This document shows, one piece after another, positions 17,765 through 31,126 of a stretch of 64,000 bases of DNA; position 1 is the stretch's first letter, and the number at the start of each line of letters is the position of its first letter. The notes beneath the pieces are model-generated. The model did not search any database and was not told the origin of the DNA. It saw nothing but the letters and a program-made list of their open reading frames with translations. This DNA comes from Erwinia psidii (GTDB lineage Bacteria; Pseudomonadota; Gammaproteobacteria; Enterobacterales; Enterobacteriaceae), in NCBI RefSeq assembly GCF_003846135.1, contig NZ_RHHM01000001.1, forward strand, positions 1 to 64,000, read 5' to 3'. A program made the translations under genes and the position numbers.

Positions 17765-17801
17765 AGCCCCCGGAAGATCACCTTCCGGGGGCTTTTTTTT
17801 T
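17765..17801 (+). terminator. his attenuator terminator
   Basis: An 11-base GC-rich stem (17765-17775 with 17783-17793) with a seven-base loop is followed by nine T. It lies 62 bases after the hisL stop and 72 bases before hisG, the expected place for the his attenuator. The stretch between hisL and this hairpin should provide the competing antiterminator arms. Confidence 0.92.
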
Positions 17802-17872
17802 GGACATCTGTCCGGCAAGGAATTGCTGAGCTGCTGAGCAAAACTGGTTACATGAAAAGAGGATAATTACCC

Positions 17873-18772
17873 ATGTTAGATAACACCCGTTTACGCATAG
17901 CTATGCAAAAATCTGGCCGTTTAAGCGATGATTCACGCGAAATGCTGGCCCGCTGCGGGATCAAGATTAATTTGCAACAGCAACGTCTGATTGCTTTCGC
18001 TGAAAACATGCCCATTGATATTCTGCGGGTGCGCGATGACGATATTCCGGGCCTGGTGATGGATGGCGTGGTTGATTTGGGCATTATCGGTGAGAACGTG
18101 CTGGAGGAAGAGCTGCTTACCCGCCGCGCTCAGGGTGAAGATCCCCGCTATTTTACCCTGCGTCGCCTCGATTTTGGTGGTTGCCGCCTCTCACTGGCGA
18201 TGTCGGTTGACGATAAATACACGGGACCACAATGTTTACAAAACGCCCGTATTGCCACCTCTTATCCTCACCTGTTGAAGAAGTATCTTGACAAACAGGG
18301 CGTGGCGTTCCGCTCTTGCCTGCTCAATGGCTCCGTTGAAGTGGCTCCCCGTGCCGGTCTGGCCGATGCAATTTGTGACCTGGTTTCGACCGGCGCGACG
18401 CTGGAAGCCAACGGCCTGCGTGAAGTGGAGGTGATTTACCGCTCCAAAGCCTGCCTGATCCAACGCGATGGCGAAATGCCCGCCGCGAAGCAGGAGCTGA
18501 TCGACAAACTGATGACCCGCATTCAGGGTGTTATCCAGGCGCGTGAGTCGAAATACATTATGCTCCACGCTCCGAGTGACCGTCTGGAGGACATCATTTC
18601 CCTGCTGCCCGGTGCTGAGCGCCCTACCGTGCTGCCGCTGGCGGGTGACAAAAGCCGTGTTGCCATCCATATGGTCAGCAGTGAAACCCTGTTCTGGGAA
18701 ACCATGGAAAAGCTGAAAACCCTGGGTGCCAGTTCCATTCTGGTGCTGCCGATTGAGAAGATGATGGAGTAA
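17873..18772 (+). CDS. hisG: ATP phosphoribosyltransferase
   Basis: HisG condenses ATP with PRPP, the first and feedback-inhibited step of histidine synthesis. The 299 residues equal the E. coli length and are of the long-form type with a C-terminal regulatory domain. Recognisable blocks are [13 protein letters not shown] at the start, [10 protein letters not shown], and [19 protein letters not shown] (the PRPP-binding loop region). The ribosome-binding site is AGAGGA. It is the first structural gene after the attenuator. Confidence 0.97.
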   Translation: MLDNTRLRIAMQKSGRLSDDSREMLARCGIKINLQQQRLIAFAENMPIDILRVRDDDIPGLVMDGVVDLGIIGENVLEEELLTRRAQGEDPRYFTLRRLDFGGCRLSLAMSVDDKYTGPQCLQNARIATSYPHLLKKYLDKQGVAFRSCLLNGSVEVAPRAGLADAICDLVSTGATLEANGLREVEVIYRSKACLIQRDGEMPAAKQELIDKLMTRIQGVIQARESKYIMLHAPSDRLEDIISLLPGAERPTVLPLAGDKSRVAIHMVSSETLFWETMEKLKTLGASSILVLPIEKMME

Positions 18773-18775
18773 ATC

Positions 18776-24320
<5,545 letters not shown>

Positions 24321-24327
<7 letters not shown>

Positions 24328-24932
24328 CAGAACAACAGCTGGCCCGGCTCGACTGGGTAAAAACCGACGGTATGATGCCAGCCATCGTACAACATGCCAT
24401 TTCCGGTGAAGTACTGATGCACGGCTATATGAACCAGCAGGCGCTGAGCAGAACGCTGGAAAGCGGTCTGGTCACATTCTGGTCGCGCACCAAACAGCGC
24501 CTGTGGACCAAGGGTGAGACCTCTGAAAATGTCCTGAAGGTAGTCAGCATTACCCCGGACTGCGATAACGACACGCTGCTGGTGCTGGCGGATCCGGTTG
24601 GCCCGACCTGTCATCTGGGTACCTCCAGCTGTTTTTCCCCAGCCGCTTCCGACTGGACCTTTTTGTATCAGCTTGAGCAACTGCTGGCAGAACGGAAACA
24701 CGCCGATCCGAAAAGTTCGTACACCGCCAGCCTGTATGCCAGCGGCACCAAACGGATTGCGCAAAAGGTCGGTGAAGAAGGCGTGGAAACCGCGCTGGCC
24801 GCTACCGTCAACGATCGCGCTGAGCTGACCAACGAAGCCTCCGATCTGCTCTACCATCTGCTGGTACTGCTGCAGGATCAGGATCTGAACCTGAGCACCA
24901 TCATTGATAACCTGCGTCAGCGGCACAAATAA
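24321..24932 (+). CDS. hisI: Bifunctional phosphoribosyl-AMP cyclohydrolase / phosphoribosyl-ATP pyrophosphatase
   Basis: The 203-residue HisIE fusion performs steps two and three. The N-terminal cyclohydrolase carries [12 protein letters not shown] and [12 protein letters not shown] with [12 protein letters not shown] cysteines for zinc; the C-terminal MazG-like pyrophosphatase has [12 protein letters not shown] and [17 protein letters not shown]. It is the last his gene and is followed by a terminator. No wzz or ugd follows, unlike E. coli. Confidence 0.97.
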
Positions 24933-24958
24933 AGGTCGCACCGCGAATGACGCACACA

Positions 24959-24980
24959 AGGCCGGTGATCCCGGCCTTTT
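24959..24980 (+). terminator. his operon terminator
   Basis: AGGCCGG (24959-24965) pairs with CCGGCCT (24971-24977) around TGATC, followed by TTTTG. It lies 27 bases after the hisI stop. Confidence 0.85.
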
Positions 24981-24999
24981 TGCCTTTGGGAGGTTCCAT

Positions 25000-25476
25000 A
25001 TGCACACCTTTGAGAAACTGACGGCCCTGCTCGACAGCCATCACGCCCGTTATACGCTTCTGGAACATCACCCCACGGGAAAATGTGAGGAGGTGGCGGC
25101 CATTCGCGGCACATCTGTTGGCCAGGGCGCAAAAGCGCTGGTATGTCATGTTAAGGGAAACGGGATAAAACAGTATGTACTGGCGGTGCTGCCAGCCGAC
25201 CAACAGGCCGATTTGAGTAAGGTGGCCGCCGCCGTCGGGGGTTTACGTGCATCACTTGCCAGCCCGGCGGAGGTGGATCGTCTGACCGGCTGCGTGTTCG
25301 GTGCCATCCCCCCGTTCAGCTTTCATCAGGAACTGCGGGTGGTGGTTGATCCCACGCTGTGTCAGCGTAACCGTGAGATTGCGTTTAACGCCGGTCTGCT
25401 GGAAAAGTCGGTGTTACTCGACGTGCAGGACTATGAGCGAATTTGTACATTTATACAGGTGAATATTCTGAAATAG
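25000..25476 (+). CDS. YbaK/ProX-like aminoacyl-tRNA deacylase domain protein
   Basis: The 158-residue protein belongs to the YbaK/EbsC family of editing domains that hydrolyse mischarged tRNA. It begins HTFEKLTALLDSHHARYTLLEHHPTGKCEEVAAIRG and contains GQGAKALVCHV (family lysine) and GCVFGAIPPFSF (the G-x-x-P loop). GGGAGG lies just upstream of the chosen ATG; an earlier in-frame start overlaps hisI's terminator and is unlikely. It is a stand-alone gene between the his terminator and a transport gene. The tRNA specificity is unknown. Confidence 0.85.
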   Translation: MHTFEKLTALLDSHHARYTLLEHHPTGKCEEVAAIRGTSVGQGAKALVCHVKGNGIKQYVLAVLPADQQADLSKVAAAVGGLRASLASPAEVDRLTGCVFGAIPPFSFHQELRVVVDPTLCQRNREIAFNAGLLEKSVLLDVQDYERICTFIQVNILK

Positions 25477-25532
25477 TCATTCACAGGCCGGGGAGGAAAG
25501 GTTAATCTGTCAACTTGTGTAAAGCTACTGAG

Positions 25533-26342
25533 ATGAAAAGCATTATGGCAAAAATAACGCTCTCCACCTGTTTGCGGCAGGCCGCTGCACTTGCCCTGCT
25601 TACCGCCTGTGCCTTTGCTACCCAGGCTAAAATTGCGCAGGTTCGCTTTGCCGTTGACCCGACCTATCCCCCTTTTGAATCAAAAACGCCTCAGGGCAAG
25701 CTGGTCGGTTTTGATATCGATCTCGGCAACGCGCTTTGTGCGCAAATGCAGGCGAAGTGTGTCTGGGTCGAAAGCCAGTTTGACGGCATGATCCCGGCAC
25801 TGAAAGCGCGTAAGTTTGATGCCATTCTCTCTGATATGGGTATCACCGAAGAGCGCCTGAAGCAGATTGACTTTACCGTGCCGCTCTACGATACCAAAAC
25901 CCAGCTGATTGCAAGGAAAGGTGCTGGCCTGTTGCCCACGGCAGATTCGTTGAAAGGGAAAAACGTTGGCGTGGAACAGGGCACCGTTCAGGAACGTTAT
26001 GCCCGCGCCAAATGGCAGCCGCATGGCGTGAATGTGGTGCCCTATGGCGATCAGGCACAGGTTGAAAGTGACCTGGTTTCCGGGCGTCTTGATGCGGTAT
26101 TCACCGACGCCGCTCAGGCCGCGATGGGCTTTTTGAAACATCCGCAAGGCAAAGACTTTGAACTGGCCGGTCCCACCGTTGAGGACCCGATCATCGGCCC
26201 TGGCACCGCTATTGGCCTGCGTAAGGGCGATGCAGAACTGAAAACCGCGCTGGATAACGCTTTTGCTGAAATTCGCCGGAACGGCACCTTTGATCGCTTG
26301 CAGAAAAAATATTTTGCCAGCGATATCTCCATCAAACAGTAA
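25533..26342 (+). CDS. Periplasmic amino-acid-binding protein (ABC uptake)
   Basis: A SBP family 3 protein close to lysine/arginine/ornithine-binding proteins. A signal peptide (hydrophobic AAALALLTACAFATQA, probable cut before KIAQV) is followed by VRFAVDPTYPPFESKTPQGKLVGFDIDLGNALCAQM, the family signature, then FDGMIPALKARKFDAILSDM and a C-terminal IRRNGTFDRLQKKYF. About 263-270 residues. The start is uncertain among 25515 (TTG), 25533 and 25545; GGAGGAAAGG at 25491-25500 is nearest to the TTG. No permease or ATPase gene is adjacent. Confidence 0.88.
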   Translation: MKSIMAKITLSTCLRQAAALALLTACAFATQAKIAQVRFAVDPTYPPFESKTPQGKLVGFDIDLGNALCAQMQAKCVWVESQFDGMIPALKARKFDAILSDMGITEERLKQIDFTVPLYDTKTQLIARKGAGLLPTADSLKGKNVGVEQGTVQERYARAKWQPHGVNVVPYGDQAQVESDLVSGRLDAVFTDAAQAAMGFLKHPQGKDFELAGPTVEDPIIGPGTAIGLRKGDAELKTALDNAFAEIRRNGTFDRLQKKYFASDISIKQ

Positions 26343-26399
26343 TGCCACAGCCGTGCCCACGGGTACGGCGTTCTCTCGCCGCAGGTAAACTATCTGATT

Positions 26400-27515
26400 A
26401 TGCAACAACGCCACCATCCCCTGCTCAGTGCCTCACTGGGAACACAGCGTGAAATCATCAGCTATCATTTTGGTCAACCGTCAGTACGGCAGGTCTATAT
26501 TCAGGCGGCGCTGCATGGTGATGAACTGCCCGGCGTGGCCGTTGCCTGGTATCTGAAGAAAAAATTCCTCGCGCTGGAAAATGCCGATCGGCTGAATGCT
26601 CAGATTACGCTGGTGCCGGTGGCTAATCCGTTGGCGCTGGGACAACACTGGCATGGTAGCCATCTTGGCCGGTTTGATACCGCTTCTGGCCAGGATTTTA
26701 ACCGCCAGTTCCCGGCTCTCGGTCCGGCACTGGCGACTGCGCTCCCTGAGGTGCTGACCGACGAAGTTGAACACAACCGCCAGTGCATCCGTGATGCCAT
26801 CAACCACTATTTCACCACGCACAAAGCTCTCACCGAGCTGGAATCGCAGCGCCATACGCTGATGCGGATGGCCTGTCAGGCCGATCTGATGATCGATCTG
26901 CACTGTGACTGGGAAGCGATCCCCCATCTCTACACCACGCCACAGGCCTGGCGTGATATCGAACCGCTGGCACGCTACCTGGGCAGCGAAGTACAGCTTA
27001 TCGCTGAGGTATCAGGCGGTGATCCGTTTGATGAAGCCTGCTGTGAACCCTGGCAGTACCTGCTACGCACGCTGGGTGAGCGTTTTCCGCTGCCACAGGG
27101 GTTAAAACCGGTAACGCTGGAACTGCGTGGCGTGCGTGATGTCAGCCATTCACAGGCGGAAAGGGATGCAGAAGCGATTATCAGGGGTCTGATGCATGGG
27201 GGGTATATCAGTGGCGATGCCAGCGCATTACCCGCGCTGGCCGGTCCGGCAGTGCCGCTGGCAGCCTGCGAGTATCTCTCTGCACCGCACTCCGGTGTGG
27301 TTATGCACCGTCGGGAAACGGGGGAATGGATTAAACCGGGTGAGGTGGTCGCTGAGATCCTTGATCCGCTTACCGACCGACTGACGCCGCTGACAGCAAA
27401 GCATGGCGGGTTGTTGTATGCCCGCCACTGGGCGCGTTTTGCCACGGCCGGGATGTTGATAACCCGACTGGCAGGCCGTGAAGCGATCCGTGAAGGGAAT
27501 TTACTGGTGCCGTGA
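26400..27515 (+). CDS. Succinylglutamate desuccinylase/aspartoacylase family zinc hydrolase
   Basis: The 371-residue protein has the AstE/AspA zinc site: QAALHGDELPG (His and Glu ligands), DFNRQFP (Asn-Arg substrate binding), MIDLHCDW (second His) and VTLELRG (catalytic Glu region). A C-terminal beta domain (HSGVVMHRRETGEWIKPGEVVAEILDPL) is like those of M14-type deacylases such as DoeB. It hydrolyses an N-acyl amino acid or related amide; the substrate is unknown. It follows the binding protein by 57 bases, so the two may serve one amino-acid derivative (inference). No strong ribosome-binding site is seen. Confidence 0.85.
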   Translation: MQQRHHPLLSASLGTQREIISYHFGQPSVRQVYIQAALHGDELPGVAVAWYLKKKFLALENADRLNAQITLVPVANPLALGQHWHGSHLGRFDTASGQDFNRQFPALGPALATALPEVLTDEVEHNRQCIRDAINHYFTTHKALTELESQRHTLMRMACQADLMIDLHCDWEAIPHLYTTPQAWRDIEPLARYLGSEVQLIAEVSGGDPFDEACCEPWQYLLRTLGERFPLPQGLKPVTLELRGVRDVSHSQAERDAEAIIRGLMHGGYISGDASALPALAGPAVPLAACEYLSAPHSGVVMHRRETGEWIKPGEVVAEILDPLTDRLTPLTAKHGGLLYARHWARFATAGMLITRLAGREAIREGNLLVP

Positions 27516-27552
27516 ATTGAGCGGCATGGCTGGTTTTTTTCATTTCAGATTA

Positions 27553-27583
27553 CCAGCCAGCGTCAACAGCGGACGCTGGCTGG
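27553..27583. terminator. Inverted repeat between convergent genes
   Basis: A perfect 12-base stem (CCAGCCAGCGTC 27553-27564 with GACGCTGGCTGG 27572-27583) with a seven-base loop lies between convergent stops at 27515 and 27609. It lacks a following T-run on either strand, so it is a stable transcript end or Rho-type site rather than a canonical terminator. Confidence 0.5.
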
Positions 27584-27608
27584 CAACAGACAGGCTCAGA
27601 TGAACGGG

Positions 27609-29330
27609 TTAAAAGCCCATCCACACCACGCCAGAACCCTCGGCAGATAACGCGACTTCAACCGGCGCACTGAACTCCAGGGTGACTGAAGCAATATCTT
27701 TCATCGCAATCACATCCCTGCCGGTCAGCAAAATTAAGCCACCTGATGGCTTCAACGTTTTTGAACCGGAAAAATATCGGCTACTGCCATCAACCAGCTT
27801 GATGGTCATCCTGACCTCAGCCGTGTTTTTCCCGGATGAGAATGGTCTGACCATTACCGCTGCGGCAACAAGGTTTTTTCCTGACAGCGCGGCGGGTGGC
27901 GTTTCCTCAAGCGACAGTGAGCTGGTGAGCACTCTGGTGCCATTGGCCCAGGTCGGGGCCGGTTTGAGGAAATTACAGTTACGCTGATACATCCAGCCAA
28001 CAGGATCAACAGGAACGCAAAGCGGTGAAGTGGGCGAGTCTATGGCTTCAGCCATCTTCTGCCACTGGGAGTTATTCAGTGCCGGTGAGCCGGGTTCCCT
28101 GCTGATCTGACCTGCTGAAATGAGCCAGCCTGTGGCCATAAACCATACCAAAAACAGCACCGGGGCAGCGTGCCTGAGATAACGGTTACGCCCGTTACCG
28201 GACAACCGCTCGCTTACTTCAGCCAGCAGACCAGCGACCACCAGCACACAGCCAAAGAATCCAACAATAATATGTCGGTAAACCGGCAGCCCCTGTAGCC
28301 TGGACATATCCCGGTTCCACATGTCACTTAAGGCAAATGCATTAAGAAAGACATTAAAGAACAGCAATGCAAGCCCAACTAAAATCAGCGCCCTTGCCTT
28401 GCCTCTCCAGAACATTATTGCCATAGCACTGAGGATCAGAAACAGTAAGCCAACCAGCATTAACGGGTGGTTTGGCAAATGCGAGCTGTGCAGGATATAG
28501 CCGCCCAGAAAGCCAAAAAAGTACTCAACGGCGGCGATCACTTTAGAAAAAAGCGTAATATCGTTGCTTCTGAAGGGCATGGTTCCGGCGGTCGCACTCA
28601 GCGACATCTGGAAAATCTGTCCCAGACAGAAAACAACGGCCACAACGGTTATCCAGCGGAATCGGCTGCGACTGACCAGTGCGACAAGGAGCATCGCAGG
28701 GAATGCCGATAATACGGCCGGTTTTGAGATGATGAGCACCGGTATAAACCAGCTCCACCACGGCACCTCTTCTGTATCATCAACCAGTGCCAGCGCCGTC
28801 ACAATGGCAATGAAGAAGGCGGAAAAGTAGGTGAAATTGATATAGGTTCTGGTTTCAAAGTCAGCAACCATCAGCACGGTGATGGCAACAAGAAAACGCA
28901 GACCATCACTTCTGATGACTTTTCGGAATGCGGGAAGGCAGAATGAGCCAATCAGCATTCCGGTAAAAATGATGGCGGTTCCGGTGTAAACATAGGGTAC
29001 GGAGGCGGCAGGTATATTGAGCTGATTAACCACCAATCCAATAATGCGCTGCGGCACAGGAATATAGCCGGCGTCCGTGGAAAAGAGCTTGTCCAGCAGT
29101 GACGGTGCACTTGCATTGATAAAATAATTTGTGGCCATTTCTGCCCACATTTCACCCGACAGAACAAATCCCGGCTGCATGGTAAGTTGATAAACCACAT
29201 AAAACAGCACAGCAGCCCAGAAAAGAATAACGGCATGGGTTTTATTTCGCACAGGAACACCGGAATCGGCTACGCTGCTCTCAAAAAACCATTCACGTCG
29301 GGCTTTTAAATACGGCAATATATTCATCAC
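27609..29330 (-). CDS. Polytopic membrane protein, possible GtrC-like glycosyltransferase
   Basis: The 573 residues contain around ten hydrophobic segments up to about residue 415 and a soluble, beta-rich C-terminal part of about 155 residues with GSSRYFSGSKTLKPSGG. The first periplasmic loop region SGEMWAEMATNYFINA precedes SPSLLDKLFSTDAGYIPVPQR, an acidic loop as in GT-C enzymes. I do not recognise a family. It is the last gene of the eight-gene operon, 21 bases after the aldolase, and is a candidate for the final glycan transfer step outside the membrane (inference). Confidence 0.6.
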   Translation of the reverse strand: MMNILPYLKARREWFFESSVADSGVPVRNKTHAVILFWAAVLFYVVYQLTMQPGFVLSGEMWAEMATNYFINASAPSLLDKLFSTDAGYIPVPQRIIGLVVNQLNIPAASVPYVYTGTAIIFTGMLIGSFCLPAFRKVIRSDGLRFLVAITVLMVADFETRTYINFTYFSAFFIAIVTALALVDDTEEVPWWSWFIPVLIISKPAVLSAFPAMLLVALVSRSRFRWITVVAVVFCLGQIFQMSLSATAGTMPFRSNDITLFSKVIAAVEYFFGFLGGYILHSSHLPNHPLMLVGLLFLILSAMAIMFWRGKARALILVGLALLFFNVFLNAFALSDMWNRDMSRLQGLPVYRHIIVGFFGCVLVVAGLLAEVSERLSGNGRNRYLRHAAPVLFLVWFMATGWLISAGQISREPGSPALNNSQWQKMAEAIDSPTSPLCVPVDPVGWMYQRNCNFLKPAPTWANGTRVLTSSLSLEETPPAALSGKNLVAAAVMVRPFSSGKNTAEVRMTIKLVDGSSRYFSGSKTLKPSGGLILLTGRDVIAMKDIASVTLEFSAPVEVALSAEGSGVVWMGF

Positions 29331-29351
29331 AACAGCTCTTCAGTATGTGGA

Positions 29352-30380
29352 TTAAGATTTCACCGAAAGACTCATCCGGTATTGTTCCGCATCCCAGTTC
29401 AGTAACTCTGCAATTTGCTCGCCGGAAAGGGTTCTCAGTTTTTCGTCTGGTTTTTGGCGCACCAGCACATCAAAATAGCAACGCAGCTGAAGCTGTTTTG
29501 CCAGACTGAAAGCGGGATGAACAAAGACACCCTGGTCACGAATAAAAACCAGCTCAGGAAGCGGTTCTGACGCGGCAAAATCGTTGAGCGCTGCCCAGGA
29601 TGCAAAGACGAACGGTTTGGGGCCAAGAAAGACGACGTGATCGGGATAAAGCGCCCAGTCTGCACTCAAGCGGTTGACCAGGGCCGGATCGCGGGCCAGT
29701 CGGTGCACATCGGCATCCGCCAGCGGGATATAGTCGCCGTGGGCCGTTTCCGGTAGCGCGGCCACATCAGGCGTAACGGCTGCCGCCATCGGCGTTGTCT
29801 TCATGGTCTCAATCAGGATGGTGAGCAGATGATCAACCTGTTCAATCTGCTCCGCGCCGATCACCACGCCGTGGTTTTTCAGGAAAATAATGCTGGCGGA
29901 AGGCGCGTTCGCCACCCCGTCATGAATAGCGCGGGCAAGCTCCGCGCCGGGCTTGAAGTAGTCAACCACCACCACCGGCTTAACTTCTTCCGGCAACGCG
30001 ATAGCGCTGATGTCACAGCGTTCACGCACCAGATTCGCCAGCAGTTCAATAACATGCAGGTGGACCACAATCCTGTGCGGCATAAGGGCATGCATCAGGG
30101 TTTCAATGGAAGGTCTTAAGGTCGAATCACCCAGCACCTTTGGCGAAACGGCGAAATTACCGGCGGCAATTTCACTTCTGACGTGAGCGAGATCGACCGG
30201 AATAAAGACAGCCTCCTCCTCAGCGCGGGCAAGCCATGTACCGGAGGCTTTCACCCAGAGTACCTCCCCTTCTTTCCAGGAGACGTTGCCGCCTGCTCCC
30301 TGAACCAAAAGAGGATCTTTACCCAGACGGGCACAACAGGCTGTTACCTGGCTGGCGGTCATGTTACAGGGCTGATTCAT
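29352..30380 (-). CDS. Class II aldolase/adducin family protein
   Basis: The 342 residues match fuculose/rhamnulose-phosphate aldolases: QGAGGNVSWKEGEVLWVKASGTWL at the N-terminus (phosphate-binding region) and zinc ligands in IVVHLHVIE (H-x-H) and FLKNHGVVIG (third His). The family cleaves or forms C-C bonds with DHAP or related ketone phosphates, or epimerises ribulose phosphates. The C-terminal 120 residues are extra. Its start overlaps the HAD gene by four bases, so a phosphorylated intermediate shared with that phosphatase is likely. Confidence 0.85.
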   Translation of the reverse strand: MNQPCNMTASQVTACCARLGKDPLLVQGAGGNVSWKEGEVLWVKASGTWLARAEEEAVFIPVDLAHVRSEIAAGNFAVSPKVLGDSTLRPSIETLMHALMPHRIVVHLHVIELLANLVRERCDISAIALPEEVKPVVVVDYFKPGAELARAIHDGVANAPSASIIFLKNHGVVIGAEQIEQVDHLLTILIETMKTTPMAAAVTPDVAALPETAHGDYIPLADADVHRLARDPALVNRLSADWALYPDHVVFLGPKPFVFASWAALNDFAASEPLPELVFIRDQGVFVHPAFSLAKQLQLRCYFDVLVRQKPDEKLRTLSGEQIAELLNWDAEQYRMSLSVKS

Positions 30381-31126
30381 CGCTGAACTCCCAGTTTGGC
30401 AATCAGTTTTTGTAATGCGCTGAAGTCGTTAAATGTTGCATCCGGCGTATTCATCCCGGTGCCTTCCTCGACGCCGACATGCACTTTTTGCAGCGTCACC
30501 GCATTAATCTTCTCACGCGCTCCAAGGATGTCATTGACCGGGTTATCGCCAATCATCCAGATGCAGTTACCTTTCGGCCGCATTTTCTCCAGTGCAATCT
30601 GGAAAGGGGCTTCATGGGGCTTATCAAAACCGGCTTCTTCACTGGTAACAATGTAGTCAAAGTAGTGATCGAGTCCGAAGTAAACCACCTTCCTGAACTG
30701 GATCTGTGCCGTCAGATCGGTAACGATCGCCGTCGGTACCCCCAGCAGACGAAGGTCATCCAGCAGGTCCTTGACGCCATCAAACAGCACCGCATTGCTT
30801 AAAAAGGTTCGCCAGTATGTTTGTTCGAAATCCAGCGCCAGCAGCACCTGCGATCCCAGCCCCATGATTTCCAGCATACGCTGAAGATAAAGCAACCGGC
30901 TGTGGGAAGAGGCCGTGTGTTTCAGGCGATTTTTAACCTGATCTCTGGCCTGTTTAAATGCCCGGTCAAACTCATCAGGTGAGATGGAAAACATATTGAC
31001 CACTTTGTCCCGTACCGCCGCCTGGGCCGCTGCGTGCACCGGATCGTAAGGATAGAGCGTATTGTCGGTATCAAATAAAATCGCATCGGGTAGACGGGTG
31101 AAACACTCTGGATTATTTATTTTCAT
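30377..31126 (-). CDS. HAD-superfamily phosphatase
   Basis: The 249-residue enzyme has all four HAD motifs: ILFDTDNTLYP (motif I, both aspartates), AIVTDLT (motif II Thr), GFDKP (motif III Lys) and IWMIGDNPVNDILGA (motif IV). The cap of subfamily I lies between motif I and II. It would dephosphorylate a small phosphometabolite. It overlaps the upstream kinase-fusion gene and the downstream aldolase gene by four bases each. Confidence 0.85.
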   Translation of the reverse strand: MKINNPECFTRLPDAILFDTDNTLYPYDPVHAAAQAAVRDKVVNMFSISPDEFDRAFKQARDQVKNRLKHTASSHSRLLYLQRMLEIMGLGSQVLLALDFEQTYWRTFLSNAVLFDGVKDLLDDLRLLGVPTAIVTDLTAQIQFRKVVYFGLDHYFDYIVTSEEAGFDKPHEAPFQIALEKMRPKGNCIWMIGDNPVNDILGAREKINAVTLQKVHVGVEEGTGMNTPDATFNDFSALQKLIAKLGVQR

